64,000 nt of DNA, taken from assembly GCF_027942865.1 (NCBI RefSeq), contig NC_134510.1:37317663-37381662 (forward strand). Direction: 5' to 3'. The DNA comes from Odontesthes bonariensis (taxonomy: Eukaryota; Chordata; Actinopteri; Atheriniformes; Atherinopsidae). A program made the translations under genes and the position numbers. Within the stretch, counting starts at the first letter, position 1. The number at the start of each line of letters is the position of its first letter. Below the pieces are notes generated by a model. The model did not search any database. It worked only from the letters and a program-made list of their open reading frames with translations, and was not told the origin of the DNA. Positions 1-48,409 of this stretch are shown piece after piece.

Positions 1-1341
1 AAAACAGGAAGAGCTGCAGGGAAAAAGCAGGAGGACATGTATGACCTCTGAAGCTATTCCTGTGGTGTGAGGAAGCTCAATAGCGACACCTGCTGTTTAG
101 GAAAGAAACTCCTTCCTGGTGCTGTGAGGTCAGCATAATCACAGATATTTGAACTTCCATTTAAGAGGCCGACTCAGTTCTGACTAATCCAATCTCTCCT
201 TATTGAGGTTGCATTTGTGTTGTTGAGCCGCCCATCGTTGCTCTTCACTCGGGGTCATATGACGACCACGACCCGGATGACTGTCCAGGCAGCGCTGTTC
301 CTTTAAATCATTTAAAACAGCTCGTATCATTTTGATCTGGCACTTATAATAGTCTTTCCTCCAGGGGTTGCTTTCACAAAGACATTTAGAGACAAAAATA
401 AATACTGACTCATTTTAGGGCTAAAGTTAGTCACCCTGCCTCCGAGCCAGACCGTCACTGAAACACTCAGTGGAGGTAGCTGGCTGAAAGGGATACAAAT
501 GCGACCCGAATTGTGTTTCCTGGTCATGCTGCTGATCAAGCGATGAGAAGAAAATGAGTTTTAGAGACTGAACCAGTCTGTTGGAAGTATTTTCTTTGTA
601 CTGCGTTTGTCCTTGTGTCATTAAATCATCTTTTAGCTGTTGAATTCTTCAAGGAGGCAGAAGGTTTGATGCACTGGTTCTGTTAGCTGTGTTGAAAGTA
701 GAAGTTATATGCAGAGGTGGGTAGAGTAGCCAAAAATTGTACTCAAGTAAAAGTAAAAAGTATTCATCCAAATAATTACTTGAGTAAGGGTAAAAAAAGT
801 GCTCGGTGAAAAAACTACTCGAGTACTGAGTAACTGTTGAGTAACGTCTGATTTATTTGTTAACACAAGCATTCAATCAGACAGACAAAAACACTAAATA
901 ATCATCTTTAGGCAAATTAGAGTTCATCCATTTGATAGAATAAATTAAAATCCAATCCAATTTTATTTATAAAGCACTTTATAAATAAAATAATGAGGCG
1001 TAGAATACCAAAGAGGTAAGAAGAAAAGTAACCAGCTCATTGTAGCCTAATGTAGCGGAGTAAGAGGACAGTTTCTGCTGCACACATCTACTCAAGGAAA
1101 AGGAAAAAGTATAGAGATTTAAAACTACTCTGAGAAGTATAATTTTTTTTAAAACTTACTCAAGTAAATGTAACTCGTTACTACCCACCTCTGTGTTTAA
1201 CCGTTAAAGAAAGGAATGCTTTAACAAGCCAGGAACTTAACAACGAAGCAAACAAACATCTAAGGCCCAGTTTCTAAGGTTTGTACGTAGCAATAGCTCA
1301 AACTGTCCATGCTGCTAACTGTCTGTGTGTTGCATTTGTAG
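1..1341 (+). other. lamtor2: lamtor2 intron (3' part)
   Basis: This stretch precedes the lamtor2 terminal exon and ends in a splice acceptor (tgcatttgtag). I looked for the preceding lamtor2 exon and did not find it, so the intron probably starts left of the window. The only structured content is the inverted-repeat element at 712-1193. Confidence 0.7.
712..1193. mobile_element. hAT-like MITE with CAGAGGTGGGTAG termini
   Basis: The left end reads CAGAGGTGGGTAG and the right end CTACCCACCTCTG, a perfect 13-bp terminal inverted repeat. The interior is rich in ACTCAAGTAA-type motifs on both strands, with no coding capacity. A short piece of another repeat (tccaatccaattttattt, near 950-1000) sits inside. 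The 8-bp flanks do not match, so I see no surviving target duplication. Similar elements are common in fish genomes; the hAT assignment rests on end resemblance only. Confidence 0.7.
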
Positions 1342-1398
1342 GCAGAGGCACTGGTGCAGTACCTGGAGGAACCTTTAACTCAAGTGGCTGCATCGTAG
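1342..1398 (+). CDS. lamtor2: lamtor2 terminal coding exon (Ragulator subunit p14)
   Basis: Nineteen codons follow an acceptor AG at 1340-1341 and read AEALVQYLEEPLTQVAAS then TAG. This is the conserved C-terminus of LAMTOR2/p14 (human ends QALVQYLEEPLTQVAAS, recalled). Lamtor2 is a roadblock-fold scaffold that pairs with Lamtor3 in the Ragulator complex on late endosomes and lysosomes, supporting Rag GTPase, mTORC1 and MAPK signalling. Only the last exon lies in the window; upstream exons are presumably to the left. The neighbouring rab25 and mex3a genes match human 1q22 gene order, which supports the call. The exon is too short to be found by ORF length. Confidence 0.93.
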   Translation, partial: AEALVQYLEEPLTQVAAS

Positions 1399-1815
1399 TG
1401 GAGATGTGACTGAAGCTCTGTCTGTTACTTCTTGCCATTCATGGACTCCTCTGACATTCTGCTTGTTCACTAAGTGCATCGTGTCCCTCTGATGGAGGTT
1501 TTTTTGAGCGTCTTGAACGAGGCTGTAACTGTTTGCCCTCGCTTTGTGAATCTGTGCTTTTCTTAAAGTCGCTGTGATTTTTCAGGAGGACGTCTGCGTG
1601 TTCGCCTGCTGAAATGATTCCATTTCCACCTTTCCCAACGTTGATTCGTTCATCTGCAGCTTTTCTGATCAAAGCTGCAGAGAGAAAATTGAACATTTTC
1701 AATCCAGTCAGCAGCTTATAAAAAGCACATAAAGGTGTGTGTGGAAAATGAAATTGAGATTATTTAACTATGTTTTGTTTCAAAGTTGTTGAATAAAATA
1801 TTGGATTTAAAAATC
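1399..1815 (+). other. lamtor2: lamtor2 3' UTR with poly(A) signal at 1792-1797
   Basis: Sequence after the lamtor2 stop has no further coding signal. The first good AATAAA is at 1792-1797, so cleavage near 1810-1820 is expected. The end is an inference from the hexamer. From there to 2125 I see only AT-rich unique sequence. Confidence 0.6.
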
Positions 1816-2202
1816 ACTGGATGTGCTTCGTGTTTATGCTAAAATGTGTCGTTTAGTCGGGATTCTTCAGAAGAAGAAACACAGTGTAAACCCCTAAAAA
1901 CTCATTTTTTTCCATGAAAATAATTTAACTATGCTTTAAATTAGTCTGCTGTTGCCACACTTTTGCTCCATGAAGCTTTCCAGACTTTCCAGACAAATAA
2001 AGACACTTTACAGACATGCAGCTAAACCCCTCTTCCTCCATCTTGCGAGCTTCTTAGCTTTGTTGCATATGAAACTGCAGTTTCAAGGTTAGCAGCCACA
2101 CGAGCTAAAAAAGATTAATTTTTACTAGGGCTGGGCGCGTTAACTCGCTAATTATCTAACGCCGATAAATATTTTATCACGCATTAGCGCAGGTTTTATG
2201 TT

Positions 2203-2380
2203 TTTTTTGGGGTCTTTTGTGGATAGGAAAGTTCAGAGAGACAGGAAGCAGGGGGCAGAGAGAGGGGGAACAACACGCAGCACAGGGCCGTCCGATACTG
2301 GACTTGAACCAGGGCCAGCTGCAGTGAGGACTGTAGCCTCTGTACATGGGGCGCCTGCTACACCCACTACAACCACCCCT
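2203..2380 (-). mobile_element. tRNA-derived SINE inside hAT element copy 1
   Basis: Read on the minus strand, the unit begins with a GGGG(C/T)GGT-type head, passes a degenerate pol III A-box region and a B-box-like GGTTCAAGTCC, and ends with the tail CCTGCTTCCTGTCTCTCTGA. The same unit is near full length at 57487-57674, where the A box (GTGGCGAAGTGGG) and B box (GGGTCGAATCC) are clearer. Confidence 0.75.
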
Positions 2381-2539
2381 GTATTATTATTTATTTTATT
2401 TTGTAAATGTCTGTCGCTCACAGGCTTTTATTTTGTAAAAGTCTGTTGCTGTCTGCTGTGGAACAGGAAAAGAAAGTAATCGGCGGATCCACCAAACCTG
2501 GAGAAGGGTACGGAACTTTTACTCGGCCATTTTCATTTT

Positions 2540-2803
2540 AAAGTTCTTCCAGACGGCGGAGTCGACAGAACCAAAGTCATCTGTAAACACTGCCAAGTTG
2601 AATTGTCTTCTCAGCGTAGTAGTTCCAGTCTAAAATATCACTTAAAGGCAAAACACACAACTGATAGCAGCAAGTCATTCAAGGAAACAGACAGTGGAGC
2701 GAGGCTTCTACATAAAAACTACAGAAAGATGCTGATGTTAAAAGTGTGTTTGCACAACAAATGTTATGGCACTTTCATTCATATGGCAGCACATTTAAAA
2801 TAA
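2540..2803 (+). pseudogene. hAT transposase BED zinc-finger remnant
   Basis: An open frame reads through CxxC (VICKHCQVEL) and HxxxxH (YHLKAKH) spacing typical of the BED zinc finger at the N-terminus of hAT transposases, and stops at 2801-2803. There is no RNase H-like catalytic core, so this is a non-autonomous derivative. The copy at 13626-13890 (minus) differs by about one residue over the last 66 codons, implying both copied from the same recent master. It is not a host gene. Confidence 0.75.
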
Positions 2804-3235
2804 AGCTAAATGCTAAAAGCTATACACTACTTTTGAATTCACTTTTGGATTTTGCGTAAAAAATGCGATTAATCAGGGAAATCATGTGATTAATTAGATT
2901 AAAAATTGTAATCTGTGCCCAGCCCTAATATTGCGTGTTTAAACCCCAGAACAAAGAAAATCCAAAGGTTGAATTTGATAAAACTAGAATATGTCAAAAA
3001 ATTTTAAAAGAGAATCACCTTTTAAGACAGAGGCGAGTAAAGCAATTACTAAGAAATGTTATTGATTCTGGGATCTGGATCTGTTTTGTGTACCGTAACA
3101 CGAGCTCTAACTCATCTCTCTGTTTACTGTCAAATAAATACTAAGATCCCATGAAGCAACCATCAAAAAGCAACATTTACCCAGCAGACAGGACGATCTG
3201 ATCAGATAAACAGGACAAAGAAAATATCAAATTCA

Positions 3236-3489
3236 AATCAAATCAAAGTTATTTATGTAGCACATTTCATGTACAAACAGTTCAAAGTGCTTTACATAAA
3301 ATAAAAGCATTGCAGCAGGGAGTGGAAGAAGCATTAAAAATACATAAAAGAATATAAAGAGAAACAAATAAAATCATTTAAATGAATTTAAAAACAAGCA
3401 ACAGTCAAGATAAATTCAAAGATACCGTGCAGATTTCATGCATAGACGCATGAGAAAAGAAATGTTTTTAACCTGGATTTAAAAATGTC
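3236..3489 (-). mobile_element. Non-LTR retrotransposon 3' tail (family also at 34431-34642)
   Basis: This segment is the reverse complement of 34431-34642, sharing long runs such as gcacatttcatgtacaaa and tgcagcagggagtg. Orientation follows from the terminal AATAAA-type end of the 34.4-kb copy. No open frame remains. Confidence 0.65.
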
Positions 3490-3504
3490 TATATGTCTAT
3501 ATCT

Positions 3505-3513
3505 AATATAATA

Positions 3514-3564
<51 letters not shown>
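3505..3564. repeat. (TA)n microsatellite
   Basis: An alternating TA tract of roughly 30 units lies about 430 bp upstream of the rab25 start codon. Confidence 0.95.
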
Positions 3565-3568
<4 letters not shown>

Positions 3569-3589
3569 CTTTTATTGTGGTGAACGGAG

Positions 3590-3991
3590 CAGCGCAGCTT
3601 CCAGGGTTTTAAAGAATGTGGTTCAGTGAACTCCTTCTTCAGGTCAGTTCCTGCTTTCTGCACCAGGGGGCGCCTTACCTGCCACTCACCCCACCTGTCC
3701 AACCTGCCCTGCACTGAACTCATTACCAGGACACGCCCCGCCCCCTGCCACTGAAGCCCCGCCCCCCGCAGCACAACAACCTGGATACGCTCTGCACATC
3801 CTGTTCAAACAAGTCAGGTCTCTGTCAACTCAGGCAGGTTTTGGGTGGTGAAGGGCAGAGATTCTGCAGACTGGTGTCCATGTGGTAGAACAGATCTGCA
3901 GCTGCTTTCCTCCTCAGAAAGGAGTTTGGTCCAGAGTCCCCTCACACAATCAGACAGGAGGCCCAGCAGTCAGCTGCTGGATGGACTGAAC
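3590..3991 (+). promoter_or_regulatory. rab25: Putative rab25 promoter and 5' UTR
   Basis: The 400 bp before the rab25 ATG are less AT-rich than the flanks. They contain a near-consensus CTCF core at 3660-3674 and GC boxes (CCCCGCCCC and GCCCCGCCCC) between about 3732 and 3765. No TATA box is evident. The transcription start cannot be placed from sequence; the assignment is positional. Confidence 0.5.
3660..3674 (+). promoter_or_regulatory. Candidate CTCF site upstream of rab25
   Basis: GCACCAGGGGGCGCC matches the CTCF core (CCASYAGRKGGCRS) at every position except the first. It lies in the short spacer between lamtor2 and rab25, on the plus strand. Confidence 0.55.
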
Positions 3992-27735
<23,744 letters not shown>

Positions 27736-27955
27736 TTGCATCATTTCCCAGGAGCCCAGGAGCCCAGGGGCCTCCTTCGCCCACAGCCCTGAGGTGGAGC
27801 TTGGAGCTCCATGGCAACGTCAGGTGCCAAAATACATGGTTAGGTGATGGCGGTTCGAAATGATTGAACATGAGGGGTGGATAGATATAGCTGGAAACCA
27901 ATTTCAGTCTTTCAAAAAAACACTCTTCAATAAAGGTCAAAGGTGAAACAGAACC
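27736..27955 (+). other. rab25: rab25 3' UTR with poly(A) signal at 27929-27934
   Basis: AATAAA at 27929-27934 lies about 195 bp past the stop, in a GT-poor context. Retroposon debris begins immediately after, at 27960. Confidence 0.65.
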
Positions 27956-27959
27956 TGCG

Positions 27960-28436
27960 ATATTATTTATAACCCGTGCAGAAAAATTGCTGACTAATTA
28001 CTGCGGTTTATTGGATCTTTAACAGGAAATTCTTATGGCACATTGAGTTGCCTGTGGTATGAAATGCGCTACATAAATAAAGATTGATTGATTGTTTTTT
28101 TACATTTTTTTTAACATATATTTATTGTTTTTTCATGTTAATATAACAACATCCAACAATTTAAACATCAAAAACATATGGCAGTAAAGAAAATATTATT
28201 TAAATGATTAAAAAAGATACATTAAAACCGTAGTAGTCAGCAAATTACTGTGCAATGAATATGAAATAATGAAAATAATAAAAATAAATAAGTAATTAAA
28301 CACATACATAAATAATAATAATAATAATAAATAATAAAAGTATTCAAAATATGCAGCTTGCACTCCCACCAACAAATTAAATAATTTTCATTATCTCATT
28401 CTCTCTCATTATATTATCTATAACCCGTGCAGAAAA
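27960..28436. mobile_element. Composite retroposon block with 26-bp flanking duplication
   Basis: ATATTATTTATAACCCGTGC... at 27960-27985 recurs at 28411-28436 with one mismatch. Between lie a plus-strand non-LTR tail (TGAGTTGCCTGTGGTATGAA ... AATAAAGATTGATTG, like that at 30720-30775) and a minus-strand L1 3' end (28100-28400) homologous to 29399-29680. Confidence 0.7.
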
Positions 28437-29394
28437 TCTGAGACATTTAAACCCACAAATGAAACTGTTGTGATGGGTTTTGTTTCTTTAAACCAGCAGC
28501 TTGCTGATGCTGCGTGCGCTAACTGAGTCCTGATGCCGAGCATGCGCTCCAGCTGATGATCAATGATAAGACCCACTGCATTTCTGTTGAGAAATAAAGG
28601 ATTTGTGGACTCATGCATCTATCGTGTGTTATTATTGTCTTTTTACAGCTGACACTTGGACATTTTAGATTTTAGAAACAGAGCAGACGTGTTTAATGAA
28701 ATTTAAACCAGCTTTGTTTTGACTCACTGTCTCAGTTCAGAAGCTCAGTTGAACATTTGAGTGTTAATAGTCTTTGTTACACGTACGGTTTTCCTAACTT
28801 TCTGCATGTAAAATGTGTATTTACACAGGTTTACTTAGGTAGAATTAAATACACACACTTCTAAACACTTAATAAACACTTTCTAGTCAGAGTATTAAAC
28901 CATATTTGGCAAAAGTCTGAGAATCTGCTCTGTTTCACATGAAATAAATAGCTTCACAGAGGGGTCATAACCTCAGAGGAACTTTTTAATGAGCTTTAAG
29001 AGACATTACATTTCCACGTAGATGTGGAAGAAGTTCCAGGAAAAACTGCTAGGAATTACTTCTGATGGAACAGGTCAGCAGTGGAAAACCTTTCCAGGCA
29101 TGATATCTTCTTTTCCTCCGACTGAGCTAAGATAATTAGTTGGCCCAATTAATGTTGGCTAAACCGTTCCAGAGCGATGATACATCTTCTTTAAAGGGAC
29201 CCAAAAAAACGGGGGAAAGAATTACAGCTTTTTTGAAGGCAGGACATATTTATTTATATAGCGGATTTCAAACTGCTTCACGGAACAAAAAGACATTAAA
29301 AACAAAGACGTACGGTAAAGTGTTATCAATCAAAGCCCTTCAATACAATTAGATCAGTTAATTAAATGCAGTGAACAGGAAAGTCTTACGTTTT

Positions 29395-29848
29395 TGTTTT
29401 TTTAAACATATATTTATTGTTTTTTCATGTTAATATAACAACATCCAACAATTTAAACATCCAAAACATATGGCAGTAAAGAAAATATTAATTAAATGAT
29501 TAAAAAAGATACATTGAAACCGCAGTAGTCAGCAAATTACTGTGCAATGAATATGAAATAATGAAAATAATAAAAATAAATAAGTAATTATACACATACA
29601 TTATTAATAATAATAATAATAAAAAAAATTAAAAGTATTCAAAATGTAGGTTACAGCTTTCTCTCCCACCAACAAATTAAATATCATAAAATTCAGAAGC
29701 CCTCTTTCTAACAATATAGGTCAGTTTCTCAAAAGCCAGACTCGATGTTAAGTTATTTAACCCGTGGGTAAAAGAGGGGCAACCAACATTCTTCCAGCAT
29801 AATGCAATACAGCCTTTGGCCTGCAATAAACAAAGGTCAACCATTTTT
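29395..29848 (-). mobile_element. 5'-truncated L1 insertion with 17-bp target-site duplication
   Basis: GGAAAGTCTTACGTTTT occurs at 29378-29394 and 29849-29865. Between them, on the minus strand, an open frame gives an L1 ORF2 C-terminal segment (AKGCIALCWKNVGCPSFTHG, ending FYDI stop), then a 3' UTR and poly(A) (T-run at 29395). Truncation and a long duplication are the signature of target-primed reverse transcription. Confidence 0.85.
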
Positions 29849-29865
29849 GGAAAGTCTTACGTTTT

Positions 29866-30780
29866 GATAAAAGAAGAAGAATTGACGCAGAGTTTGTTCC
29901 GCATATATGATCTATAAAAAGTGAAAGTAGCTTCTCTGTTTTTGGTTCAGACAACAAACCTGTTCCTGATGAGTTGAGATGTCTCAAAGGTTCATAATGT
30001 AGCAGAAGACCTCAGGTGTAATGGCCCCAAACCATGTAAAGCTTTATGAATCAACTCTCGGATGCACAGGAAGCAATGTGGAGACCTCAGGATGGAGGGA
30101 TATGATCCACTTTTCTGGTCTTAGTGAGATCCACACCGTTGACTGTTAAAGTTCAGGTCTGAGTCCATGATGACACCCAGATGTCTGGCTTGGTTTGTAG
30201 TTTGCAAAAACTGTTCATTTGTTAAAGAGATTTAATGAGTGTTTATAGGGGATTTTAATCCCCGGGTGACATGGTAATGTAGATTTGTGTGTTATCCACA
30301 TAACTGTAAATGTAAATCTTGAAAAAAGAGGCCCCAGAATTGAACCCTGAGGAACTCAACATGCCATTTTTAGTCCAACCAGATGTGTGATTAGTCATAG
30401 ATACAAAATAGTCTTAGATACAGAAAGTCCCACCCAGTTTTGTGGTTGACAGTATCGTTCTTGTATCATTTTCTTAAATCAGCTTTTATAGGTCAGCTGA
30501 ACATAAGTTGTCCTTTTATCACACTTGTGTGCTTTCTAGGTCTGATAACATAAAAGTTTCTCCCTGGTCGCGTCATCATCATTGAATCTGGGTGTAATCT
30601 GGGTCTTCTTTGATTGCTTTTAACTGTGTTTTAATTTTTATTCTATTTTTTTATTCTCTTTAAATTGCTTGTTTTTATGCTGCTTTATGCTGTTCTTTTA
30701 AATGCCTTGTCTTTATGTAAAGCACATTGAGTTGCCTGTGGTATGAAATGCGCTATATAAATAAAGATGCCTCGCCTTAC
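29866..30780. repeat. Degenerate fish retroposon sequence
   Basis: It carries phrases typical of old fish interspersed repeats (CCATGTAAAGCTTTATGAAT, ATTGAACCCTGAGGAACTC) and ends in a non-LTR tail TGAGTTGCCTGTGGTATGAA ... ATATAAATAAAGATG near 30720-30770. No open frame. Confidence 0.5.
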
Positions 30781-30944
30781 CTGGCCTAAAAAGCGATTTA
30801 TTTCAACGTGGACTTATAAGTCACCAGAAAGCTGTCTCTGAAACTTCCTCTTTCTTTCAAAAGTTTATTTTGTTTAATTGCAAACCCAAACTTTGACAGT
30901 AAAGGTGATATTTTACAGGCATTAATAAATCATACCAACCAAAA

Positions 30945-31630
30945 GTAAGAACAACCCTGAAATCTATGTGTATTTCGGTGAGGGGAGTCACATTATGGAA
31001 CAGTCTAACAGAGGAAACAAAAACCTGTACAAATTTGGTGAAGTTTAAAATAATGTTCAAAAGAAAGGAGATGAGGAAATACCAGAAGGAGAGTGACTGA
31101 TGCCCAAAAACCTATTGGTAGTTTTATTTATTTATTTATTTTTAAAAAAATTTTAACTACTACTACTACTCTTGCTGCTACAACTACCACTACTGATGTA
31201 GCATGATGTGACATGTTCTCTATTTTTTAAATTTATTATTACTATTATTTATTTATTTTTCTTAATATACGGATTTTGTGTATGTTATGTGTGTATATGT
31301 GTATATAAGTATGTGTATACATGTGTATGTATGTATATGTAAATACACATGTATATTCTGTGGGGAGAGGGGTGTAGGGTTGGAGTTTGTCTTGGCCTGT
31401 CTGTGTCTCTGTCTTTGTCCTGTGTTTGTGTTGAGAGTTATTGCAGTGAATTGTGTTTTTATGTTTGTTTTGTTGTGAATTTTGTCATTGTTTTGAGCGG
31501 TTGAGTGAGGGGTTGGAATATTAAAAGCAAAGCTTCCTCCATCCCCTTTTCAAATCGCAGTGTTGTAGTAGCTAATTGTGAAACTCTATTCTGTATACAG
31601 ATTTGAAACAAATAAAGAAAGAAAGAAATT
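30945..31630 (+). mobile_element. Non-LTR retrotransposon ORF2 C-terminus and 3' end
   Basis: A 51-codon frame (30945-31100) reads VRTTLKSMCISVRGVTLWNS and onward to a TGA. The VRGVTLWNSL motif is typical of the C-terminal tail of fish LINE polyproteins. A 3' UTR with trinucleotide stretches follows and ends in AATAAAGAAAGAAAG near 31630. It lies in the rab25 to Rab11A-like spacer. Confidence 0.65.
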
Positions 31631-31816
31631 TACATCATAGATGGATGGATTGACATGTTAACCTGTGAATAAAACAGCATCAGCCTTTAAGGACACCCCC
31701 AAACAAAACATTAGGCCCAAAACTCCCCCCGTGACCTGCTCTTTCTTCCGGGAAAGCTGTGTGACACGTCTTATAAGATGCGCGTGATCCCGCAGCTCGC
31801 CACCGGGGCTTCAACC

Positions 31817-31857
31817 CATAGACATAGAACACATAGAAATAGTGTTCTATGTCTATG
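31817..31857. mobile_element. 41-bp perfect palindromic insertion with 8-bp duplication
   Basis: CATAGACATAGAACAC, a 9-bp loop (ATAGAAATA) and GTGTTCTATGTCTATG form a perfect 16-bp inverted repeat. CTTCAACC flanks it on both sides (31809-31816 and 31858-31865). It lies about 430 bp upstream of the Rab11A-like start codon. Duplication length fits hAT chemistry, but the size is extreme. Confidence 0.75.
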
Positions 31858-31899
31858 CTTCAACCGTGGACTACTAACCTGAAGCCTGATGTTACCTGT

Positions 31900-32286
31900 T
31901 GCTGCTCCGGCACGCAGACGTCACCCAAGCTAAATCATGAACGGCTGCCCCGCGGACCAATCACGTCAACGCCAGTGACAGGTGTCGATCAGCCATTGAC
32001 CAATTAGGAACGAGGAAGGGGGCGGGGCGACGGACTGACGTTACGTCGCAGCCTTGGTAATGGCAAGTGACAGAGGGTGAGGAAGACGGGCCGAAAGTTT
32101 CTTGGCTTGTGCTTGTTATCGCGGGTTGTGAACGTTTGAGAACAGCAGCGACGTCGCATTTGTTTTTTTTCGTATCCTGACGTGGATTTTCGCGAACGGT
32201 TGGTCGGGTCGTTTTTTGTCGAAATAACTGAATTACGCCAGAAGTTTGTTCGACTTCGAGTACAGAGTCGCCGAAGAGGAGCAACT
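31900..32286 (+). promoter_or_regulatory. rab11al: Putative promoter and 5' UTR of the Rab11A-like gene
   Basis: A CpG-rich stretch precedes the ATG. It has two CCAAT boxes (31957-31961, 32000-32004) and a CRE-like TGACGTTACGTC at 32036-32047. No TATA box. The layout fits a broadly expressed housekeeping promoter; the start site is not determinable here. Confidence 0.55.
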
Positions 32287-47030
<14,744 letters not shown>

Positions 47031-48300
47031 GACTTTACCGCTTACCCCCCCCCCCCCTCCTTCACCTCCATGCAAACCAGGACACAGACAGACAGACAAA
47101 GAGAGACGGACGGACGGACAGGTAGAGATTTGATTTGTCTGTCTGGTGTGAGGAGGGGGACCCACGGAGGAGGGGCGGTAAAGCCGTGCGGGGGAGGGAG
47201 GTCGTTACAGAGCCACAGCATCAGAATTGATTGGTTAAAAAAAATTGATTGAAGTAAAAATTTAACACACTATCGGGTCCCTTTTGTGTCTCATCGCGGT
47301 TCCCATCTTGTCCAATCGTCCTCCCCTTTTGAAAGCCATATTTTTACAAGCCCGTAAAATGCTTCCCTTTAGTTTCCCACGCAGTTAAATAAAGACGGAA
47401 TAACAACTTTCTGTCGCCACCGTCCCTCCGATGCTTCCAGTTGTAGAATGTTTGGGAGGTTACGACTCGAACACAAAGTTGGTGTCTGTTTGTGGCCGGG
47501 GGGTTTGGTTGATTTCCACAGAAGAAGAAGAAGCAGCCCCATCTCTTGTAGATTTTATTGCTTTCGAGTCTTGAGAGCAACTTCCTCTCACGGCTCCCCC
47601 CCCCCCCCCGACAGCGACACGCAATTTCTTTTTGATTGCTTTTACTCCTTGTTTGGAAGGGCTCTTCTTGCCTTTGCACACTTTGTGCTCCGCGGCGGCG
47701 GCGTTTGCCCCGCCCCTAAACCAACGGGAAAGATTTGGGAGTTGGTTTAAACGCACGGACAATCCGGTCCTGCCTGCTGGGATGGACGGAGGGATAATAT
47801 TTCAGGGGATGAGGCAGTGAGGGCACTCAGCCCTGCCCTGCTGCTGCGGTCTCTGATGAACCCGAGATGTTTTACTGTAAATGAAATCCTGGGCCGCCTG
47901 CTCACCTACTCCTCTCTGTATGTAACTGGAACAGGACTCTGCCTTATGGGATCTCCCTGAGGTCTGCCCTCGCTTTCACTCGTCTTTATTTCCTGTCAAA
48001 GGGGTGGGGTGGGGGGGTTGTCCTCAGCAGCCAGGAGTGGGTTTGTTAGTTTCTAATAGTTTAATAGCTGAGGAAAGGGAGAAAGGACTTTAGCATTAGG
48101 AGGGGCTTGATTAAATCCAAAGGTTATGGACACAGATGGTGTTTATCCTGCTGATGTGTTTCCACATCAACACAGACTTCTGTCGACTTCACGGCTCTTA
48201 AACTGGGTGGTGTAGGTTAGGGCTTTTTAAACCTTTCATCTAATATATGTATATTTGTGGACTGCATATGTATAAATAAATAAATCTCGTTTGTTATAGC
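47031..48300 (+). other. rab11al: Rab11A-like 3' UTR with poly(A) signals near 47389 and 48273
   Basis: Two AATAAA hexamers are present. The distal cluster (TATAAATAAATAAATC) near 48270-48285 is followed by a T/GT-rich stretch, so I favour it as the main end. There are long homopolymer C and G tracts. Confidence 0.6.
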
Positions 48301-48409
48301 GCGTCTCTGCTGCCTGATGCTTAGTGTCTGGGTGTAGTTTATGATATTAAATATTAATGGTGCTCATCAGAAGGAAAAAACACGACCGTCCTCAGTTGGA
48401 GATCATTTC

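Larger units (their letters stand above)
2126..2927 (+). mobile_element. hAT MITE with SINE cargo and transposase BED-finger fragment, copy 1
   Basis: The ends are TAGGGCTGGGC and GCCCAGCCCTA in inverted orientation, followed inward by the GTTAACTCGCTAATTA-type subterminal sequence. The element carries a tRNA-derived SINE (2203-2380, minus) and a translatable remnant of a hAT transposase N-terminus (about 2540-2803). Copy 2 at 13503-14311 has the same composition in reverse orientation and a perfect 8-bp target duplication; copy 1 has lost any recognisable one. Confidence 0.85.

Noticed and set aside
2603..2803. 66-codon frame as a small host gene
   Set aside because: It lies inside a hAT element, and the same frame recurs in the copy at 13626.
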